Below are positions 15,082-22,054 of a stretch of 23,563 nt of DNA, piece after piece (the stretch's first letter is position 1; each line of letters opens with the position of its first letter). The translations under genes were made by a program, and so were the position numbers. Under the pieces are notes generated by a model. That model had not been told where the DNA came from. It saw only the letters and a list, made by a program, of their open reading frames with translations, and made no database searches. Source of the stretch: Bacteroidaceae bacterium (lineage in GTDB: Bacteria > Bacteroidota > Bacteroidia > Bacteroidales > Bacteroidaceae); the NCBI GenBank assembly GCA_016292545.1, contig JAEDIG010000029.1:1-23563 (forward strand). The letters run 5' to 3'.

Positions 15082-15923
15082 AAACTGCAATCATAACGGG
15101 TGCCGACAGCGGCATGGGATTTGAGGAGACACGTGCAGTGGCACAGGCCGGCTATCATGTAATCATGGCATGCTACAGCCCCAAACTGGCCGAGCCCAAA
15201 TGCGAAGAACTGAAAAAAACAACGGGCAACGAGCACATCGAGGTGCTGGGCATCGACCTGGCCAACCTGTCGACCGTGGCCGCCTTCGTAAGGGAGGTGA
15301 AGGAAAAGACATCCTCCATTCAGCTGCTGATGAACAACGCCGGTACAATGGAAACAGGAAGGCACATCACGGTGGACGGACTGGAAAGGACCGTAAGCGT
15401 AAACTACGTGGGGCCCTACCTCCTCACCCGGCTGCTCCTGCCCATGATGGATGCCGGCGCACGCATCGTGAACATGGCCTCCTGTGTATATTGTCTGGGG
15501 CATCTGGACTTCCCCGAATTCTTTGAGAAAGGACGCAAGGGCTCCTTTTGGCGCATCCCCATATACAGCAACACGAAACTGGCCATCACCCTCTTCACGC
15601 TCGATCTGGCCCGCCGTGTCAAGGAGAGGGGCATCACCGTGAATGCTGCCGACCCGGGTGTCGTGAGCACAAACATGATTACCATGCAAATGTTCTTCGA
15701 CCCCATCACCGACCTCGTGTTCCGTCCGTTCATACGCACTCCGCAGCAAGGAGCCGACACAGCCATCCAACTGCTGCTCAACAAGGACAAAGAAGGGCAA
15801 ACCGGCACATTCAACCGTTCCGGGAAGATTATACGCCTGAGCAACAAATACATACACCATCCCAAGATGAACGAGTTGTGGACACGCACCGAGGAAATCG
15901 TGAAACCCTTCCTCGACGACTGA
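15078..15923 (+). CDS. SDR family dehydrogenase, candidate hydroxysteroid dehydrogenase
   Basis: A 281-residue classical short-chain dehydrogenase/reductase. The cofactor site is TGADSGMG (7-14), NNAG lies at 86-89, and the catalytic set is Ser135 (NMASC), Tyr163 and Lys167 (YSNTK). The PG motif (ADPGVVSTNM) follows. Overall layout, with a C-terminal substrate region of about 80 residues, resembles retinol dehydrogenase-like and hydroxysteroid-like SDRs. An ATGA overlap with the OYE-family gene means coupled translation. In the proposed pathway it would interconvert the 3-oxo and 3-hydroxy groups; alpha or beta specificity cannot be read from sequence. No terminator is clear behind it, and a new promoter starts at 15966. 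Confidence 0.88.
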   Translation: MKTAIITGADSGMGFEETRAVAQAGYHVIMACYSPKLAEPKCEELKKTTGNEHIEVLGIDLANLSTVAAFVREVKEKTSSIQLLMNNAGTMETGRHITVDGLERTVSVNYVGPYLLTRLLLPMMDAGARIVNMASCVYCLGHLDFPEFFEKGRKGSFWRIPIYSNTKLAITLFTLDLARRVKERGITVNAADPGVVSTNMITMQMFFDPITDLVFRPFIRTPQQGADTAIQLLLNKDKEGQTGTFNRSGKIIRLSNKYIHHPKMNELWTRTEEIVKPFLDD

Positions 15924-15965
15924 ACAAGGAATATCACCGACAAACAAAAAAAACTGCCCAATTCC

Positions 15966-15996
15966 TTTGCCGCTCTGTCAATTTGCTCTATATTTG
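15966..15996 (+). promoter_or_regulatory. Bacteroidota-type promoter for the RecQ-C-like gene
   Basis: TTTG at 15966-15969 and TATATTTG at 15989-15996 are separated by 19 nt, a strong match to the vegetative promoter. The start codon at 16038 lies 42 nt downstream. It shows that the next gene is an independent unit and not a truncated remnant. Confidence 0.75.
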
Positions 15997-16037
15997 CACC
16001 CGCAAATTTAGGTATTACACTATATAGAGGAAAATAT

Positions 16038-16796
16038 ATGGACGCAAAGATGTCACTTTTGACCATCCTGAAGGCATTGATTGAGGTGAAAACATCAATG
16101 GCCAAGACATTACTGATTGACCTGCTGACAGGCAAGGAGAGTAAGGAGATTGTGGAGCAGCACCTCGATGAAACGGAAGCCTTCGGCACCGGCGAGGAGC
16201 ACGACGAAGAATTCTGGAACATCATTCTGGATGCCGCCGCAGAAGTCGGATACATTAAGGTAAAGGGTGTGCGCACCCAGCAGATAAGCATCACACCGGC
16301 AGGAAAGAAATTCCTGAAGTCACCCTCAACGTTCACCGTCAGCGACGAGGAAGAATACAGCGCCGCATCTACAGACGACAATCTGGAGGAACTGGTGACG
16401 AGCACCCTGAAAGAGAACCAGCAGGGCCTGAAGAACCTGCAGGCATCGCCGCACACCAAACGGCAGATAAAACTCATTCAGGCCATCGACCGGAAGATTG
16501 CGCTCGACGACTACGCCGAGAGCGAGGGCATAGACCTGGAGGATGTGCTCGACGACCTGGAGGACATGGTGGATGCCCACAAGAACATCGACATCACCTA
16601 TTTCACCGACGAGGTGCTGGGCGAGAACTGTGTGCAGGAGCTGGCAGAATATTTCGAGAATGCCAAGACCGACGCGCTGGAAACGGCACTGGAGGAATAT
16701 GGCGACGTGTACAACGCAGAGGAGATAAGGCTGGCACGCATTGTCTACCGCGCAAGAAAGAACCGCTGCGCCAAGGCCGCAAAGGCAAGAAGATAA
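16038..16796 (+). CDS. Stand-alone RecQ C-terminal-like (RQC/HTH_40-type) protein
   Basis: A 252-residue soluble protein without helicase motifs. Residues about 5-95 look like an RQC-type winged helix (KTLLIDLLTGKESKEIVEQH, AAEVGYIKVKG, ISITPAGKKFL). An acidic linker (DEEEYSAASTDDNLEEL) follows. Residues about 138-245 resemble the last domain of Bacteroidota RecQ proteins: HTKRQIKLIQAIDRKIALDD, EGIDLEDVLDDLEDMV, DITYFTDEVLGENCVQELAEYF, and EIRLARIVYRAR. The tail is basic (KNRCAKAAKARR), suiting nucleic acid binding. Its own promoter and intact frame argue for a functional gene. It may bind DNA junctions or partner with a helicase elsewhere; that is inference. The gap of 30 nt to the mannose isomerase gene allows co-transcription. 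Confidence 0.7.
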   Translation: MDAKMSLLTILKALIEVKTSMAKTLLIDLLTGKESKEIVEQHLDETEAFGTGEEHDEEFWNIILDAAAEVGYIKVKGVRTQQISITPAGKKFLKSPSTFTVSDEEEYSAASTDDNLEELVTSTLKENQQGLKNLQASPHTKRQIKLIQAIDRKIALDDYAESEGIDLEDVLDDLEDMVDAHKNIDITYFTDEVLGENCVQELAEYFENAKTDALETALEEYGDVYNAEEIRLARIVYRARKNRCAKAAKARR

Positions 16797-16826
16797 TATA
16801 TTACAACAAAACATATCAGGAGCATC

Positions 16827-17756
16827 ATGGACATACTAAAATTCAATCCCATCTACAAGCCCACGCTCTGGGGATCGGAGACATGGGTCGTGTCAGCCGT
16901 AAAAGGGTCGGAGTCGGTTGTAATCAACGGTGAGGACCGGGGCATGACACTGCCCGAGGTGGTGGAACGCTACGGAAAGGAGTTTCTGGGCGAGCCCGTG
17001 CTGGCACGCACCGGCAAGGACTTTCCACTGCTCATCAAGTTTATCGACGCACGCCAGGACCTGTCCATCCAGGTGCATCCGGGCGACGAACTGAGCAAGG
17101 CACGACACGGGAAAATGGGAAAGAACGAGATGTGGTACGTGATGGAAGCCGACCGCGGAAGCCAGCTCATTGCAGGCTTCAAGCAGCGGATGGATGTGAA
17201 GGACTATGCACACAAGGTGGCCGACGGCAGCATTGAAAACGACCTGTGCAAGGCCAGCGTGATGCCCGGCGACTGCTTCTACATTCCCGCAGGAAGGGTG
17301 CACGGCATAGGCGCAGGCATGGAAATAGCCGAAATACAGCAGACAAGCGATGTCACCTACCGCATCTATGACTATATGCGCAAGGACAGAGAGGGCAACC
17401 TGCGGCAGCTCCACACCGAGCTGGCACTGGACGCCATCGACTTCAACGACATCACCACCGACCCCAAGGTACACTACACGGAACACAGGGACCAGCTCAC
17501 GCCGCTGGTGTGCTGTCCCTATTTCGTAACCAACGAAATAAAGATTACCATGCCCTTCCACAGGGAATATGAGGAAGAATCGTTCCACATCTACATGTCG
17601 CTGGAGGGCTGCTCCTTCATCTATCCCGACAAGGGACGCGGCATCTTCCTCCACAAAGGCGAGGCCATCGTTGTGCCGGCCTCGGTAAGGCAACTGTGGA
17701 TTATGCCCGACGAGCAGGCAAAACTGCTCGAGACATACGTGGGAAGCCAAAAGTAG
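16827..17756 (+). CDS. manA: Type I mannose-6-phosphate isomerase
   Basis: A 309-residue cupin enzyme that interconverts mannose 6-phosphate and fructose 6-phosphate, feeding GDP-mannose synthesis or mannose use in the cytoplasm. The opening FNPIYKPTLWGSETW is typical. The zinc ligands are seen as Gln82 and His84 (IQVHPGD), Glu101 (NEMWYV) and His159 (PAGRVHGIGAG). The length matches the short bacterial form. It is spaced 30 nt from genes on either side and appears to share a transcript with the ATP-grasp to hydrolase genes downstream, whose roles have no obvious link to mannose. Confidence 0.93.
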   Translation: MDILKFNPIYKPTLWGSETWVVSAVKGSESVVINGEDRGMTLPEVVERYGKEFLGEPVLARTGKDFPLLIKFIDARQDLSIQVHPGDELSKARHGKMGKNEMWYVMEADRGSQLIAGFKQRMDVKDYAHKVADGSIENDLCKASVMPGDCFYIPAGRVHGIGAGMEIAEIQQTSDVTYRIYDYMRKDREGNLRQLHTELALDAIDFNDITTDPKVHYTEHRDQLTPLVCCPYFVTNEIKITMPFHREYEEESFHIYMSLEGCSFIYPDKGRGIFLHKGEAIVVPASVRQLWIMPDEQAKLLETYVGSQK

Positions 17757-17786
17757 CACATCATCAACTTTCAATCCAACCGATAT

Positions 17787-18986
17787 ATGAACTTTATATT
17801 TATCTCCCCCAACTTCCCGACCAACTATTGGCAGTTCTGCGCCCATCTGAAGAAGGACGGTGCCAATGTGCTGGGTATAGGCGATGCCGCCTACGATGAG
17901 TTGCTACCCCAATTGCGTGAGGTGCTGACAGAGTATTACCATGTGGACAACATGGAAGATTACAATCAGATGTACAAGGCCGTGGCGTACTATGCCCACC
18001 ACTACGGACGTATCGACTGGATAGAGAGCAACAATGAATACTGGCTGCAGCAGGATGCAAGACTGCGCACCGACTTCAACGTGTGCACGGGCATCAAGAG
18101 CGACCACATTGAAAGCATCAAGGAAAAGTCCGAGATGAAGAAATACTATGCCCAGGGCGGCATCCGCACGGCACGCCAGATAAAGGCATCCGAGGGCCTG
18201 GAGGCCGTGCGCCATTTCGCCTCAGAGGCAGGATACCCGCTGTTTGCCAAGCCCGATGTGGGCGTGGGTGCCGGAGGTGCCATGAAAATCAACGACGAGC
18301 AGGACCTGTGGCGGCTGTTTGCCAACACACCCCAGATAAACGACTACGTGGTGGAGGAGTTTGTGACAGGCGACATCTGCACCTACGACGCCATCATCAA
18401 CAGCAAGGGCGACCCGCTGTTCGAAAGCATGTGCGTGTGTCCGCCCAGCATCTCGGACATCGTCACCTATAACCTCGACAGCACCTACTACGTGGAGCCT
18501 GTAATGAACGAGAACCTGCGTTTCTGGGGCCGCCGCACGGTGAAGGCATTTGGCATAACCAGCCGTTTTGTCCATCTGGAGTTCTTCCGTCTGGAACGTC
18601 CCCACAAGGGACTGGGCGAAGTGGGCGACTTTGTGGCGCTGGAAGTGAACATGCGTCCGGGTGGCGGTTTCACTCCCGACATGATTAACTATGCCCACAA
18701 TGTGGACGTATACAAGCTGTGGGCCGACATGATTGTCTTCGACCGCCGCGTGATGCCCGACCCGCATGACGACTACTACTGCGTGTTTGCCGGACGGCGC
18801 GACAACGTGCAGTACCACCTCTCACACGAGGCACTGATGGACAAGTATGCCTACGCCCTGAAGATGTGGGAGCGCATCCCCGATGCGCTGAGCGGAGCCA
18901 TGGGCAACCAGAGTTACATCGCACGGTTCAAGACATTAGAAGAGAGGGATGCCTTCCTCTTCGACGTGTGCAACCGTGTGCAATAA
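17787..18986 (+). CDS. ATP-grasp domain enzyme
   Basis: A 399-residue cytoplasmic protein. Residues 1-105 form a Rossmann-like pre-ATP-grasp region (FIFISPNFPTNYWQFCAHLK). The ATP-grasp fold follows: Lys155 in GYPLFAKPDVGVGAGGA, VVEEFVTGDICTYDA (188-202), and the metal site LEVNMRPGGGFTPDM around Glu286 and Asn288. Enzymes of this class join a carboxylate to an amine or thiol using ATP. It is followed 13 nt later by an esterase and then an S51-type peptidase, suggesting that a small peptide-like or ester-linked product is made and trimmed. Substrate is unknown; the annotation carbamoyl-phosphate-synthase-like is only structural. Confidence 0.85.
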   Translation: MNFIFISPNFPTNYWQFCAHLKKDGANVLGIGDAAYDELLPQLREVLTEYYHVDNMEDYNQMYKAVAYYAHHYGRIDWIESNNEYWLQQDARLRTDFNVCTGIKSDHIESIKEKSEMKKYYAQGGIRTARQIKASEGLEAVRHFASEAGYPLFAKPDVGVGAGGAMKINDEQDLWRLFANTPQINDYVVEEFVTGDICTYDAIINSKGDPLFESMCVCPPSISDIVTYNLDSTYYVEPVMNENLRFWGRRTVKAFGITSRFVHLEFFRLERPHKGLGEVGDFVALEVNMRPGGGFTPDMINYAHNVDVYKLWADMIVFDRRVMPDPHDDYYCVFAGRRDNVQYHLSHEALMDKYAYALKMWERIPDALSGAMGNQSYIARFKTLEERDAFLFDVCNRVQ

Positions 18987-18999
18987 AAACGATTGACAA

Positions 19000-19743
19000 A
19001 TGGAAATAAACTATCAAAAGAAATTCAGCAAGTCGCTCAACCGCGACATGGAATACAAGACCTACGGCACAGAAGGACGTGGTGTGCTCGTGTTCCCCAG
19101 TCAGGACGGCCGGTTCTATGACTATGAGAACTTTGGCATGATCGATGTGCTTGCCCCGTGGATTGAACGTGGCCAGATTCATGTAATCTGTGTGGACGGC
19201 ATCGACGGCGAGACATGGTCGAACAGGGGCGGCGACTGCCGCTCGCGCATTGAACTGCACGAAAAGTGGTTCAACTACATCATGGACGAACTGCTTCCCT
19301 CGCTCCAGCGCACGCCGGAAGAGACCTTTATCGTGACGGGGTGCAGCATGGGAGGCTTCCATGCAGGAAACTTCTTCTTCCGCCGCCCCGATGTGTTCGA
19401 CACGCTGATAGCATTGAGCGGCCTCTATCATGCCGCATACGGCTTCGGCAACTACCACGACGAACTCACCTACGCCAACTCGCCCGAGGATTTCCTGGCC
19501 AACATGCCGGAGGATCATCCCTGGATGAAGCTCTACCGCCAGCGCCGCATCATCGTGTGCGTGGGTCAGGGCCGATGGGAGGACGAGCTGCTCGACAGCA
19601 CACGCCACCTCGATGAGATCCTTTGCTCCAAGCATGTGCCCGCATGGTTCGACTACTGGGGATACGATGTGGACCACGACTGGTGCTGGTGGCGCCGTCA
19701 GCTGGCCTACTTCATGCAAAAGGTACTGGAGAACCCATCATGA
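19000..19743 (+). CDS. Alpha/beta hydrolase esterase
   Basis: A 247-residue cytoplasmic alpha/beta hydrolase of the putative esterase type (esterase D/FrsA-like layout). The nucleophile is Ser116 in GCSMGG, preceded by ETFIVT. The acid is probably Glu194 or Asp195 (GRWEDE), and His226 sits in DVDHDWCWWRR, the usual H-x-W ending of this group. No signal peptide is present. It starts 13 nt after the ATP-grasp gene and its stop overlaps the next start (ATGA). The natural ester is unknown; being flanked by ATP-grasp and peptidase genes suggests a role in the same small-molecule pathway. Confidence 0.85.
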   Translation: MEINYQKKFSKSLNRDMEYKTYGTEGRGVLVFPSQDGRFYDYENFGMIDVLAPWIERGQIHVICVDGIDGETWSNRGGDCRSRIELHEKWFNYIMDELLPSLQRTPEETFIVTGCSMGGFHAGNFFFRRPDVFDTLIALSGLYHAAYGFGNYHDELTYANSPEDFLANMPEDHPWMKLYRQRRIIVCVGQGRWEDELLDSTRHLDEILCSKHVPAWFDYWGYDVDHDWCWWRRQLAYFMQKVLENPS

Positions 19744-20471
19744 AACGCATCACATTGCTGCTCACCAGCAGCCCTTGCCTCGAAGGACATGCCGACGTGA
19801 ACCCTGCCCACGGGTTTGCGGAACGCCTGTTGCGCGTTGTGCCGCGTCCTGCCCATGGGCTCTTCATAGCCAGTTCGCCCGACGACATGGCCATGACGGA
19901 ATATGCAGCAATCAGCATGAAAGAGACACTGGCCGAGGCCGGTGTGAACTTTCTGTCATACAACCTTCTGCACAGCGGCACCGCCCATGAGGCGGAATCG
20001 CTGGTGCAGAAGGCCAATTTCATCATCCTGGGAGGAGGCCATGTGCCCACCCAGAACACCTTCTTCCAGCGAATAGGGCTCAAAGAGATGCTCGCCCGAT
20101 GGGAAGGGACGGTGATGGGCATCAGTGCGGGCAGCATGAACTGCGCCACCAATGTCTATGCAATGCCCGAACTGGAAGGCGAAACACTCAATCCCTTCTT
20201 CCACAGGTTTATGCCAGGACTGGGACTCACCGACATACAGATAATCCCCCACTTCCAGATATTGCGCAACGGCGTGCTCGACGGTAAACGGATACTCGAA
20301 GACATCGGCCTGCGCGACAGCATGGGGCATCATTTCTATGCCCTGCCCGACGGAAGCTACGTCCTGAAACAGGGCACCCGCGAAGAGCTGTTCGGTCCTG
20401 CCTGGGTGCTGGCCGATGGCAAGCTGCGAGTGGCCAACCACGAGGGCGAATCCCTCTTGTTAAACGAATAA
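19740..20471 (+). CDS. Peptidase S51-like (dipeptidase E/cyanophycinase-type) protein
   Basis: The ATG at 19740 overlaps the esterase stop and gives 243 residues starting MKRITLLLTSSPCLEG. A longer in-frame start at 19623 lies inside the esterase gene and is rejected. The class I glutamine-amidotransferase-like fold carries LGGGHVPTQN (97-106) and the nucleophile elbow GISAGSMN with Ser132 in place of the Cys of amidotransferases, as in peptidase E and cyanophycinase. His171 in IIPHFQ is the likely general base. Such enzymes cut Asp-X dipeptides or beta-Asp-Arg. The ATP-grasp partner two genes upstream invites comparison with a make-and-break peptide system. Family is clear, substrate is not. 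Confidence 0.85.
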   Translation: MKRITLLLTSSPCLEGHADVNPAHGFAERLLRVVPRPAHGLFIASSPDDMAMTEYAAISMKETLAEAGVNFLSYNLLHSGTAHEAESLVQKANFIILGGGHVPTQNTFFQRIGLKEMLARWEGTVMGISAGSMNCATNVYAMPELEGETLNPFFHRFMPGLGLTDIQIIPHFQILRNGVLDGKRILEDIGLRDSMGHHFYALPDGSYVLKQGTREELFGPAWVLADGKLRVANHEGESLLLNE

Positions 20472-20482
20472 CTACAACGGTA

Positions 20483-21304
20483 ATGAAAAAGCTTATCCTC
20501 ACCCTGCTCGCCATCATCTGCACGGCCGCCACATTCGGTCAGGCAGAAAAAGGCACACGCCTGTGGATAAACGGTGCCAAAGGGCGCCTGTCCGCCATCA
20601 TGCAAATGCCTGAGGCATCAGGGAAAAAGGTACCCATGGTAATCCTGATGCACGGCTATGGCGGCAACAAAGAAGCCCAGATGCTTTCCATCCTGGCCGA
20701 CAGCCTGCAGGAAAAAGGCATCGGAAGCATCCGCTTCGACTTCAATTCACATGGCGAAAGCGAGGGTGCCACAGAGGAAATGACCGTCCCCAATGAAATA
20801 GAGGATGCCCGCTGCGTCTACAACTACCTGAAAGAACTTCCCTCAACAGGAAAAATCGGACTGGCAGGCCATTCGCAAGGCGGGGTGGTGGCCTCCATGC
20901 TGGCCGGAGAACTGGGGAGCAAGGCTGTAGCCGCAGTGACACTGTTTGCACCCGCAGCCGTACTGCGCGAGGATGCCATACGAGGCAACACTTTTGGTGT
21001 GCCCTACAATCCGCTCGATCCGCCTCCCTTTGTCACCATCGGCAACCGCAACCTGGGGCGCAACTATATCCTCACTGCATTCTCGCTGCCCATCTATGAA
21101 ACTGCAGCCCGATACAAGGGGCGCGCCTGCCTGATTCATGGCACAGGCGACCGCATCGCACCCTACTCCTACAGCGAGCGTTACCATTCCACATGGAAGA
21201 AAAGCGAGCTCCATCTCCTCAAGGGGGCCGACCATGGATTATATCCCCAGTTCACGGAGGCAATCCGCATTTCCACCGCCTTTTTCTGCAAAACATTGCA
21301 ATAA
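20483..21304 (+). CDS. Secreted alpha/beta hydrolase, feruloyl/cinnamoyl esterase-like
   Basis: A 273-residue protein with a signal peptide (MKKLILTLLAIICTAATFGQA). The mature part is an alpha/beta hydrolase: oxyanion-loop LMHGYGGNKE (55-64), RFDFNSHGESEG (84-95), nucleophile Ser131 in GHSQGG, Asp223 in GTGDRIAP and His251 in GADHGLYP complete the triad. The pattern with a NSHGESEG loop is common to cinnamoyl/feruloyl esterases such as Est1E, so the substrate may be an aryl ester of plant cell wall or another acyl ester in the periplasm. It starts 11 nt after the S51-like gene and ends the gene run, with a weak terminator after it. Confidence 0.85.
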   Translation: MKKLILTLLAIICTAATFGQAEKGTRLWINGAKGRLSAIMQMPEASGKKVPMVILMHGYGGNKEAQMLSILADSLQEKGIGSIRFDFNSHGESEGATEEMTVPNEIEDARCVYNYLKELPSTGKIGLAGHSQGGVVASMLAGELGSKAVAAVTLFAPAAVLREDAIRGNTFGVPYNPLDPPPFVTIGNRNLGRNYILTAFSLPIYETAARYKGRACLIHGTGDRIAPYSYSERYHSTWKKSELHLLKGADHGLYPQFTEAIRISTAFFCKTLQ

Positions 21305-21325
21305 AAGACTTCGGATTGCTTTTTT
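21298..21325 (+). terminator. Weak candidate terminator after the hydrolase gene
   Basis: GCAAT (21298-21302) and ATTGC (21315-21319) can pair across a 12-nt loop and are followed at once by six T. The stem is short and overlaps the end of the coding region, so this is a modest call. Confidence 0.4.
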
Positions 21326-21361
21326 CTTCTGCTCAATAGGCATTATATCAAAATTAATCAG

Positions 21362-21369
21362 TAACTTTG
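21362..21369 (+). promoter_or_regulatory. -7 element upstream of the NusG-like gene
   Basis: TAACTTTG at 21362-21369 fits the Bacteroidota -7 consensus, 22 nt before the ATG at 21392. No TTG lies at the -33 distance, where the sequence is AT-rich instead. Confidence 0.5.
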
Positions 21370-21391
21370 CACTCACTAGGTAAAACTGAAA

Positions 21392-22045
21392 ATGGAAGCA
21401 GACCCATCCATTCTTTCATCCAATCCGGCAAGTGCAATGTCGCTTGCTGTTGCCGGAGGCGTACCAAAAGCCGAAGAAGAGGAGCCCCAGAGATGGTTTG
21501 TGGCAATGGTGATGCACAACACGGAGAAGGCCTGTGCACAGAAAGTGAAGCCGTTGCTCAGCGAACTCACCCCTGAGACAGAAAGTGTGGAAACCTATGT
21601 GCCCACGCAAAGGGAGAAGCACCTGTGGAAGAACGGGAGGAAGAAAATGGTGGACAGGGTGCTATGTCCCAGCTATCTGTTCATCCGCTGCACGGAATCC
21701 ACCAGGTATCTCATCAGCAAATACGCCTCCTTTGTCAAGGGTTTCATCAAGGACCATGCACGGACCGTGGACCAGTCCCGCATCGTTCCGTTCGCCTACA
21801 TCACAGACCAGCAGATGGACGATTTCCGCAGGATGGTGGAGCAAACCGAAATGCCCGTCACCATCAACCCCTCAACACTCAAGCAAGGCGACATGGTGAA
21901 AGTCGGCACCGGCCCGCTGAAAGGCCTCAAGGGCTACATGCTCCACGACGGAGAGGGAAAGACCACCTTTGCCATCTGCATCAACATACTGGGAAGTGCG
22001 CGGGTGGAGCTTCCCATCAGCTATCTGGAAAAACCGGATTCATAA
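21392..22045 (+). CDS. UpxY-like NusG paralog (transcription antiterminator)
   Basis: A 217-residue protein. A variable 30-residue lead is followed by the NusG N-terminal domain (about 34-140): RWFVAMVMHNTEKACAQKV, ETYVPTQREKHLWKNGRKK and VDRVLCPSYLFIRC are the marks of the UpxY/specialised NusG group. A KOW domain (about 167-195; GDMVKVGTGPLKGLKGYML) follows. UpxY proteins are usually the first gene of a capsule or exopolysaccharide operon, where they keep RNA polymerase from stopping in the leader. Here the next gene is a secreted hydrolase 9 nt downstream, and any polysaccharide genes would have to lie beyond the right edge. The gene has its own promoter motif. Confidence 0.88.
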   Translation: MEADPSILSSNPASAMSLAVAGGVPKAEEEEPQRWFVAMVMHNTEKACAQKVKPLLSELTPETESVETYVPTQREKHLWKNGRKKMVDRVLCPSYLFIRCTESTRYLISKYASFVKGFIKDHARTVDQSRIVPFAYITDQQMDDFRRMVEQTEMPVTINPSTLKQGDMVKVGTGPLKGLKGYMLHDGEGKTTFAICINILGSARVELPISYLEKPDS

Positions 22046-22054
22046 TACACACAC

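Noticed and set aside
13495..15090. 531-codon minus-strand frame opposite the OYE-family gene
   Set aside because: Composition is His/Val/Ala-rich without motifs, and it spans two genes with clear family motifs on the plus strand.
16038..16796. Degraded RecQ helicase pseudogene
   Set aside because: The frame is intact, there is no helicase remnant upstream, and a strong promoter sits directly before the start.
19623..20471. Longer start for the S51-like protein inside the esterase gene
   Set aside because: It would overlap the esterase by 121 nt and add a basic lead with no counterpart in the family; the ATGA overlap at 19740 is the natural start.
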